A stretch of 64,000 nt of DNA, from positions 2,604,001 through 2,668,000 of the forward strand of contig NZ_WHLY01000002.1 in assembly GCF_009296315.1 (NCBI RefSeq). The letters run 5' to 3'. The position numbers and the translations under genes are program-made. The notes under the pieces were generated by a model. It saw only the letters and a list, made by a program, of their open reading frames with translations. It searched no databases and was not told the DNA's origin. Positions 36,139 through 44,561 of this stretch are shown piece by piece; positions within the stretch are counted from its first letter, which is position 1; each line of letters begins with the position of its first letter. Source of the stretch: Salmonirosea aquatica. Its GTDB lineage: Bacteria; Bacteroidota; Bacteroidia; Cytophagales; Spirosomataceae.

Positions 36139-36645
36139 ATGGAAACGCAGGAAAAGAAGATCGTGAGCCGGGGAGAGTTTTTGCGCAGTCTGGGAATGAG
36201 CAGTTCGGCCCTGATGGCGTTTTACTGCATGGGTACCCTCACCGCGTGCAGTAGCAAGGATGATGACCCCACCCCGGGCGGCAATACGGGCGGCAACAAC
36301 ACCAACGCCGTGACCGGGACCACCACAGGGAGCAATATTGATTTTACCATAGACCTTACTGCGTATAAGGAGAAAAACCTAAAAACTGAGGGCGAATTCG
36401 CGGTTATCGGGGATGCGATTGTGATTGCCTTATCGAATCAGAAGTACGTGGCTTTGTCTAAAAAATGCACCCACGAAGGTTTCACCGTCGGCTATCGCAA
36501 AGCCGAGAACGACATCCGCTGCGCCAACCACGGCTCGGAGTTTAAGCTGGACGGCTCGGTGCAGATGGGCCCGGCAGCTTCGCCACTCACCGTTTTCAAA
36601 ACCACCCTGAGTGCGGATGGTAATTCTCTGACCGTAAAAGCCTAG
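36139..36645 (+). CDS. Rieske [2Fe-2S] lipoprotein
   Basis: A 168-residue protein with a hydrophobic leader and lipobox-like TLTAC (Cys37), then a Gly/Asn/Thr-rich linker. The Rieske domain has both cluster-binding boxes: C110-T-H112 (KKCTHEGFTVGY) and C128-x2-H131 (IRCANHGSEFKLDGS). The leader contains SRGEFLRSLGMSSSAL, only a single-Arg version of a Tat motif. Electron-transfer function in the periplasm is expected. It lies 13 bp before the DUF5777 barrel gene, with YceI after, a recurrent Bacteroidota cassette. Confidence 0.9.
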   Translation: METQEKKIVSRGEFLRSLGMSSSALMAFYCMGTLTACSSKDDDPTPGGNTGGNNTNAVTGTTTGSNIDFTIDLTAYKEKNLKTEGEFAVIGDAIVIALSNQKYVALSKKCTHEGFTVGYRKAENDIRCANHGSEFKLDGSVQMGPAASPLTVFKTTLSADGNSLTVKA

Positions 36646-36658
36646 TGCCCGCCTGCCT

Positions 36659-37555
36659 ATGAATGTCCTGCGCCTGTCCCTCTGCCTCTTACTTGTCCCG
36701 GCCACCGCGCTGGCTCAGGAAGACTTGCTGGGTGAATTGGAAAAGAAGGCTGATGAAAGTCCGCTGCCAATCACTGCTACCTTTAAATCGACCCGGATTA
36801 TCAACGGACAGTCCGTCGAAACCGTAAAGCGCAACCACCTCGATTTCCGCATCTCGCACCGCTTTGGGCGGCTCAATTCGGGAGCTTACGAGTTTTTCGG
36901 ACTCGATCAGGCCACCATGCGGCTAGGTTTCGAGTACGGCCTGACCGACGATCTGATGGTAGGGGTAGGACGGAGCGGCGAGCAAAAGGCATTTGATTTT
37001 TTTGGCAAATATAAGCTACTGAAACAGACTCCCGGGCGGATTCCGGTTTCCATGACGCTGTTCGGGAGTACCGTGATCCGCACCCAGGAATCGTTCGTGC
37101 CCGGCGAAACATACAGTTCCACCGACCGCCTCACCTATACCGGACAGCTGCTCATCGCCCGGAAATTCAGCGAGCGGCTTTCTCTACAGCTTTCGCCTAC
37201 CTGCCTCTACCGCAACAAACCCGAACTGGACGGAGACGGGCGCATCCTGATGGCGCTGGGCGTGGGTGGACGGCTGAAAGTAAGCCGACGGGTTTCGATC
37301 AATGCCGACTATTTCTATGCGTTCCGCGAAAAAAACGACGAGCTTCCCTACTACAATTCGCTGGCCGTGGGGGTAGATATCGAAACCGGCGGCCATGTGT
37401 TTCAGCTGCATTTTACCAATTCGCTGGGCATGATCGAGAAGCAGTTTATTGGCGAAACGACCGGTTCTTGGGGAAAAGGCGACATTCACTACGGATTCAA
37501 CATTTCCCGGACGTTCAGTTTCAATAAAAAGAAAAAAGACGCCGTCCCGAATTGA
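36659..37555 (+). CDS. DUF5777 beta-barrel protein
   Basis: A 298-residue protein with signal peptide (LRLSLCLLLVPATALAQ) and repeated amphipathic strands typical of an outer-membrane barrel: NHLDFRISHRFGRLNSGAYE, GLDQATMRLGFEYGLTDDLM, VGVGRSGEQKAFDFFGKYKL, with the last strand IHYGFNISRTFSF. The family is of unknown function, probably an outer-membrane pore or anchor. It sits between the Rieske lipoprotein and YceI and is likely co-transcribed with them. Confidence 0.8.
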   Translation: MNVLRLSLCLLLVPATALAQEDLLGELEKKADESPLPITATFKSTRIINGQSVETVKRNHLDFRISHRFGRLNSGAYEFFGLDQATMRLGFEYGLTDDLMVGVGRSGEQKAFDFFGKYKLLKQTPGRIPVSMTLFGSTVIRTQESFVPGETYSSTDRLTYTGQLLIARKFSERLSLQLSPTCLYRNKPELDGDGRILMALGVGGRLKVSRRVSINADYFYAFREKNDELPYYNSLAVGVDIETGGHVFQLHFTNSLGMIEKQFIGETTGSWGKGDIHYGFNISRTFSFNKKKKDAVPN

Positions 37556-37605
37556 GGCAGCTCCCAATTCAGGCGGCTTTCGATCGCCTGACAATCCCCT
37601 GACTT

Positions 37606-38172
37606 ATGGAAAAGATCAATAAAATATTCCTGCTTCTGGCCGGTCTGACTCTCTCTGTGCCCGTAGAAGCCTGGGCGCAGGGTACCCTGTACGCCACCTC
37701 GGGCGGACAAACCAGCTTTCATTCCAGCACGCCCGCCGAGGATATCAATGCTGTCAATAAAAAAACGCAGGCTATTCTTAACACCACTTCGGGCGAGATA
37801 GCCGTCCTGATGAACATGCGGGACTTTGATTTTCCCAATGAGCTTATGGAGGAGCATTTCAACGAGAACTACATGGAATCGGCCAAGTACCCGAAAGCCA
37901 CCTTCAAGGGAAAGCTGGATCAGACAGTGGACGTGACTAAAAACGGTAGTCATGAACTAACAGCCACGGGTACCTTTACGGTACACGGTGTGAGCCAGCC
38001 CCGTACCCTCAAAGGTACCCTGATGGTCAAGGACGGAAGCCTATTCCTCGACTCAGACTTTGAGGTGGCCCTTGCGGATCATAAGATCGAGGTACCTAAG
38101 ATAGTCTTCGTTAAAATCGCGCAGATCATCAAGGTTAAAGCGAACTATATTTTAACCCCCTACAAGAAGTAA
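37606..38172 (+). CDS. YceI-family periplasmic protein
   Basis: A 188-residue protein with signal peptide (IFLLLAGLTLSVPVEAWAQG). The YceI lipocalin-like fold is shown by YATSGGQTSFHSSTPAEDI, IAVLMNMRDFDFPNELMEEH, NYMESAKYPKATFKGKL and ATGTFTVHGVSQPRTLKGTL. YceI proteins bind amphiphilic isoprenoids or lipids such as polyprenyl compounds. Together with the Rieske protein this hints at quinone or lipid redox chemistry at the cell envelope. It is the third gene of the cassette. Confidence 0.88.
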   Translation: MEKINKIFLLLAGLTLSVPVEAWAQGTLYATSGGQTSFHSSTPAEDINAVNKKTQAILNTTSGEIAVLMNMRDFDFPNELMEEHFNENYMESAKYPKATFKGKLDQTVDVTKNGSHELTATGTFTVHGVSQPRTLKGTLMVKDGSLFLDSDFEVALADHKIEVPKIVFVKIAQIIKVKANYILTPYKK

Positions 38173-38302
38173 AAAGGCCCGAAAGTGGGGTACCGCCTCC
38201 TCCTTCCTTTTTTTCTGGCTGTTCCTCTTCCGCTTTGATTCTTGTATTTGGCATCTCCCTTATTTTCGGTTAAATTTAAAGCCGAAAAAAGGAGCAGAAC
38301 CC

Positions 38303-38992
38303 ATGAAACCAAATACTCACGACGAGCTCATTACGGGCAGTTTGCTGCGCCAGTCGGTCATGGAGCGGCTCGATATTCCCACCGAACAACCCCACATTGA
38401 GCTGGACGACGAGCTTCTGGAGCTAATTTTCGACCTCTACGATGACGACCGCGATTTTCCCTATCAGAAAATCCGAAAATTCTCCATTGGCGAAATCCTG
38501 ACCTACCTACAGGCCACGCACCGCTACTACCTCACCAAAAAACTGCCCGAAATAGAGCAATCGCTGCTGCATATTTTCAGTCGCTACGGCAAAACCCACG
38601 AGCTACTGGCCGAGCTCTGCCTGTTTTTTAACGACTATAAAACCGACCTGATCGAGCACGTGAAAATGGAAGAGCGGGAGTTTTTCCCCTACATCAAGCG
38701 ACTCGTAAAGGCCGCGCAGAGCGAACTGACCACTGACGAAATCACCGAGCTACTCAGCACGGCCTCCATCGCCCAGTTCACCGACCACCACGACTCCATC
38801 GAGGACGAATTGAAGGAAGTCAGCGCCATCATCCGGCGCTACTCCGAGTACGAAGCCACGCCCCTACCCTATCGCATCTTCCTCAACCAGGTCGAACTCT
38901 TCGAACTCGAACTTCGCAAGCATGCCATCATCGAAGACCACGTGCTGGTACCTATGGCGATGGAACTGGAGGCGAAGCTGCGGGGCGAGTAA
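38303..38992 (+). CDS. Iron-sulfur cluster repair di-iron protein (Ric/YtfE-like, hemerythrin)
   Basis: A 229-residue helical protein. Hemerythrin-type iron ligands are spread over four helices: LQATHRYYLTKKLPEIEQ, LIEHVKMEEREFFPYI, FTDHHDSIEDELKEV and LRKHAIIEDHVLVPMAMELE. The family repairs Fe-S clusters after nitric oxide or oxidative damage and donates iron. The N-terminal Cys domain typical of ScdA is absent; residues 1-70 are a divergent acidic segment. It precedes the redox-signalling genes at 39235-42814, in keeping with a stress theme. Confidence 0.85.
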   Translation: MKPNTHDELITGSLLRQSVMERLDIPTEQPHIELDDELLELIFDLYDDDRDFPYQKIRKFSIGEILTYLQATHRYYLTKKLPEIEQSLLHIFSRYGKTHELLAELCLFFNDYKTDLIEHVKMEEREFFPYIKRLVKAAQSELTTDEITELLSTASIAQFTDHHDSIEDELKEVSAIIRRYSEYEATPLPYRIFLNQVELFELELRKHAIIEDHVLVPMAMELEAKLRGE

Positions 38993-39234
38993 CCGATCAG
39001 CTAGTCCATTTGAGTCATTACCGTAAGGGCTCGGAGACGCAAGGAAAAACCTGGCAACTTCGGGCCTCTGCTTTTTTGAAGGTAATGCTGGAATTAATAG
39101 AAATACGGTTCTGTTATGGGGAAGTATCTCCGAAGAATCTTTGGAAAACCTGCCAAGTATACCCGCTGATTTTTGTCTTTTGGCTTAGTCGACCGATTCT
39201 CCTGATCAGTTCGAAACAATCATAAACTCAACGT

Positions 39235-40623
39235 ATGGTAATTGATATTTTACAAGAACTCCGCCAGAATGAAAGCCTGACCTCGGTACCTGAGTCCGAG
39301 TTGCAGTGGCTCGTGGATCATTCAGAAATCGTCACGCTCGAAGAGGGAGAGTACCTTTATAAAAAGGGTGATCCCGTGGACCATCTGCTGATCGTACTGG
39401 CTGGCCGTCTTCGGATGTTCATCGACCGCAATGGTCAGCATCGCGAATTAGGCTTCAATGAAGTAGGGTACATCGGCGGGCTACTGCCCTACTCCCGCAT
39501 GAAGACGGGCGCCGCCAGTGGAGTAGCCGTGGAAAAAACCACAGCCCTGCGCCTACCCCGTGCCGAGTTCAGGGAAATGATTTCGTCCCAATACCAACTC
39601 GTAGAGAGTTTTGTGCATTTGATGCTGGACCGAACCCGCGACTACACCAAGCTGGACCAGCAGAACGAAAAGATGATCTCGCTGGGTAAGCTCTCGGCGG
39701 GCCTTGCCCACGAACTCAACAACCCGGCGGCGGCGGTAGTGCGCAGTGCATCGGCTCTTAAAAAGCACCTCGGCTTTGTGCCCGAAAAATTCAAGAGTGT
39801 CATTTCCATCCAGGCCACCGGGGCACAGGTAGACCGCGTGAACGAAATCCTGGGCGATGTGCTGAAACGGGGTACCCCTGATTTGACTTTAATAGAAAAA
39901 TCGGCGCTGGAAGATGATCTGTACGACTGGCTGGAAGAGCATGAGGTGGACAACGGCTTCGAAATTGCGGAATGTTTTGCCGAGTATGGCGTTACAACGG
40001 ACGATTTGGAAGGCGTGAGCAAACAGGTACTGGCCAAGGATTTGTCCGCGGTACTCGACTGGCTCAACAACGTGCTCACGACCGAAAAGATGGTGAACGA
40101 AATAGCGGAGGCATCCGAACGTATAGGCAATTTGGTGAAGTCCATTAAGGACTACTCGCACATGGACGGCGGCGCGGACAAAAAAATGGTGGTACTACGC
40201 GATGGAGTGGAAAGTACGTTGCGGATTTTGCAGCACAAACTCAAAACCAAACACATCAAGGTACAACTGGACATTCCTGACAGTCTGCCTAAGGTATGCA
40301 TGAGTCCGGGGGAAATGAATCAGGTGTGGACCAACCTCATCGACAATGCCATCGACGCCCTGCCCGAAGCCGGAGAAATTCGCATTGAATCAGAACAGGA
40401 TCGCGAATTTGTCATCACCAAGGTAATCGATAACGGCAGCGGTATTCCCCAGGATGTCATCGATCAGATTTTCGATCCGTTTTTCACGACGAAGGAGATT
40501 GGAAAAGGTAGTGGCCTGGGTCTGGAGATAGCCCAAAATATCATCAAGCGCCACCGCGGTCAGATCAAGGTATCCTCAAAACCTGGCCATACCGAATTCA
40601 ATGTCTGCCTGCCGATTGAGTAG
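39235..40623 (+). CDS. Soluble histidine kinase with cyclic-nucleotide-binding domain
   Basis: A 462-residue kinase with no membrane segment. An N-terminal cNMP-binding domain (about 20-130: VTLEEGEYLYKKGDPVDHLL, VLAGRLRMFI, then ELGFNEVGYIGGLLPYSR) is followed by an H-box (KLSAGLAHELNNPAAAVVRS, phosphoacceptor His159). A HATPase domain follows (NQVWTNLIDNAIDALPEAGE, DNGSGIPQDVIDQIFDPFFT, GKGSGLGLEIAQNII). The PHB cassette has a GG in place of the usual GE, so cAMP binding is uncertain. It lies 160 bp before the receiver-flavoprotein gene and is its obvious cognate partner. Confidence 0.9.
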   Translation: MVIDILQELRQNESLTSVPESELQWLVDHSEIVTLEEGEYLYKKGDPVDHLLIVLAGRLRMFIDRNGQHRELGFNEVGYIGGLLPYSRMKTGAASGVAVEKTTALRLPRAEFREMISSQYQLVESFVHLMLDRTRDYTKLDQQNEKMISLGKLSAGLAHELNNPAAAVVRSASALKKHLGFVPEKFKSVISIQATGAQVDRVNEILGDVLKRGTPDLTLIEKSALEDDLYDWLEEHEVDNGFEIAECFAEYGVTTDDLEGVSKQVLAKDLSAVLDWLNNVLTTEKMVNEIAEASERIGNLVKSIKDYSHMDGGADKKMVVLRDGVESTLRILQHKLKTKHIKVQLDIPDSLPKVCMSPGEMNQVWTNLIDNAIDALPEAGEIRIESEQDREFVITKVIDNGSGIPQDVIDQIFDPFFTTKEIGKGSGLGLEIAQNIIKRHRGQIKVSSKPGHTEFNVCLPIE

Positions 40624-40782
40624 AAGGCTAATTGCTGTTAGCCGATGACTTATATTTACTCTTGAAAAAGTGGGTGAACACCTGATTTCAGTGAGCCATC
40701 AATCTATATTTATTACTCAAAACCATCAAAAAGCCATAGGCCAACGGCAGTCAGCCCTTGGCTTTCAAACAAGTCCACCGCA

Positions 40783-42444
40783 ATGAAGCAACCCATTATT
40801 ATAGCCGTAGACGACGATGCCCAGGTACTACGCGCCCTAACCCGCGATCTGCGCAGCCAGTACCGCAAGGAATATAAGGTCATGAATACCGATTCGGCGA
40901 AGGAGGCACTGGACGCGCTAAAAGATCTCAAACAGAAAAACGAAACCGTGGCGATGTTCGTGTCGGACCAGCGGATGCCCGAAATGCTGGGCGTGGACTA
41001 CCTCAGCGAAGCCAAAAAAATATTCCCCCACGCCAAGCGGGTGTTGCTGACCGCCTATTCGGACACGGATGCGGCCATTAAGGCCATCAATGACGTGCAG
41101 CTGGACTATTACCTGATGAAGCCCTGGGACCCGCCCGAAGAAAAAATGTACCCCGTGCTGACGGACCTGCTGGAAGACTGGCAGATGAATAACATTCCGG
41201 AGTTCGAGGGAATTCGGGTGGTGGGGTACCAATTCTCTCCCAAATCACACGAAATCAAAGATTTTCTGTCGGGAAACCTGCATCCCTACCAATGGTATGA
41301 CATCGAGACGAGCGACAAAGCAAAAGAGCTCATGGCACTCAATAATCTGGAAGCCAAAGACGCGCCCTTTGTTTTTTTTGAAGACGGCAGTTTTCTGGTA
41401 CAGCCCGAACTGCGGAGTATCTCTGAAAAACTGGGGCTAAGTCTGCAAACCACCCACGAACTCTACGATGTGGTCATTATCGGGGCCGGGCCCGCGGGGC
41501 TTTCAGCTGCAGTGTATGGTGGCTCGGAGGGATTGAAGACTTTGCTGATCGAAAAACGTGCCCCCGGCGGACAGGCGGGTACCTCTTCCCGCATCGAAAA
41601 CTACCTGGGTTTTCCCTCGGGCCTGAGCGGAGCCGAACTCTCGCGCCGGGCCATTACGCAGGCCACGCGCTTCGGGGTAGATTTTCTGTCGCCCGAGGAA
41701 GTGGTAGGTATTGAAATAAAGGATAATTATAAAATACTCACCCTCGGCAATGGCAATACGGTCAATACCAAAAGCATCGTCATCACGACCGGTGTCAACT
41801 ATCGCAAACTCGAAACCAATGGGGTAGGTGATTTTACGGGCGCGGGGGTCTACTACGGAGCCGCCACTACCGAAGCCAACGCCTGCCGCGACCGCGAAGT
41901 GTACGTGGTAGGGGGAGGTAATTCGGCGGGTCAGGGTGCCATGTACCTGTCGCAATTTGCCAAAAACGTCTATATCCTGATCCGTAAGCCCGACTTATCG
42001 GAAACCATGTCGCACTACCTCATCGACCAGATCAACGGTACCGATAACATCCACCTGGTACCCTGTTCCGAGATTGCGGAAGCCAAGGGCGACGGACATT
42101 TGCAGGAGCTCGTGATCCAGGATCTGAATAACACGTTCACCCGCACCGTGCCGGCCGACGCGCTGTTCATTTTTATCGGAGCCAAGCCCTATACCGAATG
42201 GATTCAGACAGATATGCTGAAAGACAAGCGCGGCTTCATCGAAACAGGTCGGGCGCTGGTCAACTACCCCGACTACCGGAAAATCTGGAAAAAGCAACGC
42301 GAGCCCTATACCCTCGAAACCTGCGTGCCGGGCGTATTTGCGGCGGGTGATGTGCGGGCTTCAGCTATGAACCGCGTGGCATCCGCCGTAGGCGAAGGAG
42401 CCATGGCGATCAGTTTCGTGCATAAGTACCTGGCCGAGATGTAG
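40783..42444 (+). CDS. Receiver domain fused to thioredoxin-reductase-like flavoprotein
   Basis: A 553-residue three-part protein. Residues 5-130 are a receiver with acidic DDD at 10-12, phosphoacceptor Asp62 (FVSDQRMPEMLG) and Lys113. Residues of about 143-210 look like a glutaredoxin/thioredoxin fold without cysteines (GYQFSPKSHEIKDFLSGNLH, PYQWYDIET, PFVFFEDGSFL). Residues 228-553 are a TrxR-type FAD enzyme (GAGPAG 234-239, GGGNSAGQGA for NADPH, CVPGVFAAGDVRASAMNRVA). The redox CxxC of TrxR is replaced (GVYYGAATTEA), so it cannot act as an ordinary thioredoxin reductase. Phosphorylation by the upstream kinase may control its NAD(P)H oxidase or reductase activity. Confidence 0.88.
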   Translation: MKQPIIIAVDDDAQVLRALTRDLRSQYRKEYKVMNTDSAKEALDALKDLKQKNETVAMFVSDQRMPEMLGVDYLSEAKKIFPHAKRVLLTAYSDTDAAIKAINDVQLDYYLMKPWDPPEEKMYPVLTDLLEDWQMNNIPEFEGIRVVGYQFSPKSHEIKDFLSGNLHPYQWYDIETSDKAKELMALNNLEAKDAPFVFFEDGSFLVQPELRSISEKLGLSLQTTHELYDVVIIGAGPAGLSAAVYGGSEGLKTLLIEKRAPGGQAGTSSRIENYLGFPSGLSGAELSRRAITQATRFGVDFLSPEEVVGIEIKDNYKILTLGNGNTVNTKSIVITTGVNYRKLETNGVGDFTGAGVYYGAATTEANACRDREVYVVGGGNSAGQGAMYLSQFAKNVYILIRKPDLSETMSHYLIDQINGTDNIHLVPCSEIAEAKGDGHLQELVIQDLNNTFTRTVPADALFIFIGAKPYTEWIQTDMLKDKRGFIETGRALVNYPDYRKIWKKQREPYTLETCVPGVFAAGDVRASAMNRVASAVGEGAMAISFVHKYLAEM

Positions 42445-42553
42445 GGTACCGGCCTGAGGTGCTGGCCGGCAACATTGCCTGATGCGAGGCAGTCATTTTT
42501 GAGTACAGTTCGTTTTTCACTCTTTTCTTCACTTTAACTCCCCTTCAGAAAAA

Positions 42554-42814
42554 ATGCTTTGCAACCACCTTGCTTCAATAGAAGAACTAAAAACGGCCTC
42601 GAAACGAGAGTGTGAGGAATGCGTCAAAACGGGCAGCCGATGGGTACACCTGCGGACCTGCCAAACCTGCGGCGTCACGCTTTGCTGCGACTCTTCCCCC
42701 AACCGCCATGCTACCGCGCATTTTCACGCTACGGGCCATCCAGTCGTTGCCTCGGCCGAGCCGGGCGAGCATTGGCTCTGGTGCTACGCCGACGAGCAAT
42801 TCGCAGAATATTAA
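42554..42814 (+). CDS. UBP-type zinc-finger protein
   Basis: An 86-residue protein made almost entirely of a ZnF-UBP domain: CNHLASIEELK, CEECVKTGSRWVHLRTCQTC, GVTLCCDSSPNRHATAHFHA, TGHPVVASAEPGEHWLWCYA. The Cys/His ligands follow the eukaryotic USP5/HDAC6 finger (C3, H5, C20, C23, C36, C39, then C44, H52 and later His). In eukaryotes this finger binds the free C-terminal Gly-Gly of ubiquitin; no ubiquitin-like gene is visible here. Its recurring position beside receiver-flavoprotein genes suggests a function in that redox pathway, perhaps binding a C-terminal tail. Confidence 0.85.
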   Translation: MLCNHLASIEELKTASKRECEECVKTGSRWVHLRTCQTCGVTLCCDSSPNRHATAHFHATGHPVVASAEPGEHWLWCYADEQFAEY

Positions 42815-42882
42815 TAGTGGCAGGCTCTGGCTGCCGTTGATCCAAAACATATCCTCTATTACCAACTCTCCACTCAATAAGG

Positions 42883-43806
42883 ATGATCATTTACGAAACC
42901 AACAAACATTTCCTGGGCGATATAGCCCACCTCAGTCGCAGCTGGACCATGCAGCGCATGGTCAGGAGTACGGCCGGGGTGGCGGTCGTTACCACGCTAT
43001 TCTGCATAGCCGTTATGGAGTTTGAGCTGGCTATTCACGCGCCTTCCACCATTTTTTCCCTGCTTGGTATTGTGCTGAGCGTCCTGCTGGTGTTCCGCAC
43101 CAACACTGCTTACGACCGCTGGTGGGAAGGCCGCAAGCAGTGGGGAGCCCTGGTCAACAACTGCCGCAATCTGGCGATTGCGGCCCACGTCATTTTTCCC
43201 GAGGGCGATAGGCAGAGCCGGTACCAGATGGCAACGATGATTTCCAATTTCTGCATTGCGCTCAAAGAGCACCTGCGCTCGGGCACGAAAGTTGACGAAC
43301 TGATTCACCTGAGCCCCGCCGAAAGATCCCGTTACAGTGAGCGCAAGCACATTCCGAACTACATTACCACGCTCATTCATCAGCAGGTTCAGGTGATGTA
43401 CCGGAGTGGAGCCATTACCGGGGACGACACCCGTAATATAAAGCCCCATACCCAAGCCCTGCTCGACATCGCCGGAGGATGCGAGCGAATCAAGAAAACC
43501 CCCATTCCTTTTTCATATAGCGTGTATATTAAAGTCCTTATTTTGGGCTATGCTTCCATGCTTCCCTTTGGTCTCATTCGCGATTTTGGGTACTTCACCA
43601 TCCCGCTGGTTACGTTCATTTTTTTCACGTTTATCGGAATCGAAATGATGGCGAGCGAAATAGAAGACCCCTTTGGCCTCGACTGCAACGACCTGCCCAC
43701 GGGCGACATCGCCCACACGATTAAGAAAAATGTCTTTGAAATTCTGGAAGTGGAGCTGGAAAAAGAAGCGCCTGAGAAAAAGGAATTGTACGAGAAGGTG
43801 TTCTGA
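42883..43806 (+). CDS. Bestrophin-family anion channel
   Basis: A 307-residue membrane protein with bestrophin signatures: the N-terminal LSRSWTMQRMVRSTAGVAVV, then LLGIVLSVLLVFRTNTAYDR and WWEGRKQWGALVNNCRNLAI, and the C-terminal LPFGLIRDFGYFTIPLVTFI. It then has a calcium-clasp-like acidic segment (EDPFGLDCNDLPTGDIA). Bacterial bestrophins are pentameric channels for cations or anions including bicarbonate. The following gene is a beta-carbonic anhydrase, which supports inorganic-carbon handling. Confidence 0.92.
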   Translation: MIIYETNKHFLGDIAHLSRSWTMQRMVRSTAGVAVVTTLFCIAVMEFELAIHAPSTIFSLLGIVLSVLLVFRTNTAYDRWWEGRKQWGALVNNCRNLAIAAHVIFPEGDRQSRYQMATMISNFCIALKEHLRSGTKVDELIHLSPAERSRYSERKHIPNYITTLIHQQVQVMYRSGAITGDDTRNIKPHTQALLDIAGGCERIKKTPIPFSYSVYIKVLILGYASMLPFGLIRDFGYFTIPLVTFIFFTFIGIEMMASEIEDPFGLDCNDLPTGDIAHTIKKNVFEILEVELEKEAPEKKELYEKVF

Positions 43807-43901
43807 GGAATCGGCTGTCGGCTTTTCTAGCCCAGACTTTCTCTAAATTGACTTTACAAGAAAATTCAATCAATATCAAGGGTAACCGCTTTCTATAAAA
43901 T

Positions 43902-44549
43902 ATGAAAAACGACTTGAGTACCCTCCTCGAAAATAACCAGCAGTGGGTTGCCGAAAAACTAAAGCTTGACCCGAAGTTTTTTATAAAAGGATCCCAGGGT
44001 CAGCACCCGAAGTACCTCTGGATCGGTTGTTCCGACAGCCGGGTACCTCCCGACGAAATCACCAAGACTTCGCCCGGCGAGATATTTGTCCACCGCAACA
44101 TTGCCAATCTTATCGTACAAACGGACATGAATATGCTTAGCGTGTTGCAGTACGCCGTGGAGGTACTTAAGGTAGAACACGTAATCGTGTGCGGACACTA
44201 CGGTTGTGGGGGCGTAAATGCCGCCATGGGTACTCATCAGTACGGCCTGATTGACAACTGGATCCGGCAGATCAAGGATACCCAGAACTACTATTGGCAG
44301 CAACTGGCCGATCTGGACGAAGCCGCCCGTTTTGATCGACTGGTTGAGCTAAACGTAATCGAGCAGGTATATAATCTGGGCAAAACCAATATCGTGCAGA
44401 ACGCCTGGAAGGAAGGCAACTGCCCCTCCCTGCACGGCTGGGTGTATGACCTGAAGACGGGCCATATCAAACAGCAAACCTCCAGCATCAACGACGAGGA
44501 AACGCTGAAAGAGGTATGCAAATTTGAGATGGGGGTGATCGGGCGATAA
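43902..44549 (+). CDS. can: Beta-class carbonic anhydrase
   Basis: A 215-residue enzyme. Zinc ligands are Cys43 (IGCSDSRVPPDE, with the catalytic Asp45-Arg47 dyad), His99 and Cys102 (VIVCGHYGCGGVNAAMG). The rest fits the classic Can form (VHRNIANLIVQTDMNMLSVL, LHGWVYDLKTGHIKQ). It interconverts CO2 and bicarbonate in the cytoplasm. It lies 95 bp after the bestrophin gene on the same strand and 12 bp before the beta-helix gene. Confidence 0.95.
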   Translation: MKNDLSTLLENNQQWVAEKLKLDPKFFIKGSQGQHPKYLWIGCSDSRVPPDEITKTSPGEIFVHRNIANLIVQTDMNMLSVLQYAVEVLKVEHVIVCGHYGCGGVNAAMGTHQYGLIDNWIRQIKDTQNYYWQQLADLDEAARFDRLVELNVIEQVYNLGKTNIVQNAWKEGNCPSLHGWVYDLKTGHIKQQTSSINDEETLKEVCKFEMGVIGR

Positions 44550-44561
44550 GACTCATTCAAA

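Noticed and set aside
39010-39225. 71-residue frame between the Fe-S repair gene and the kinase
   Set aside because: No family or start context; it fills the 242-bp spacer by chance.
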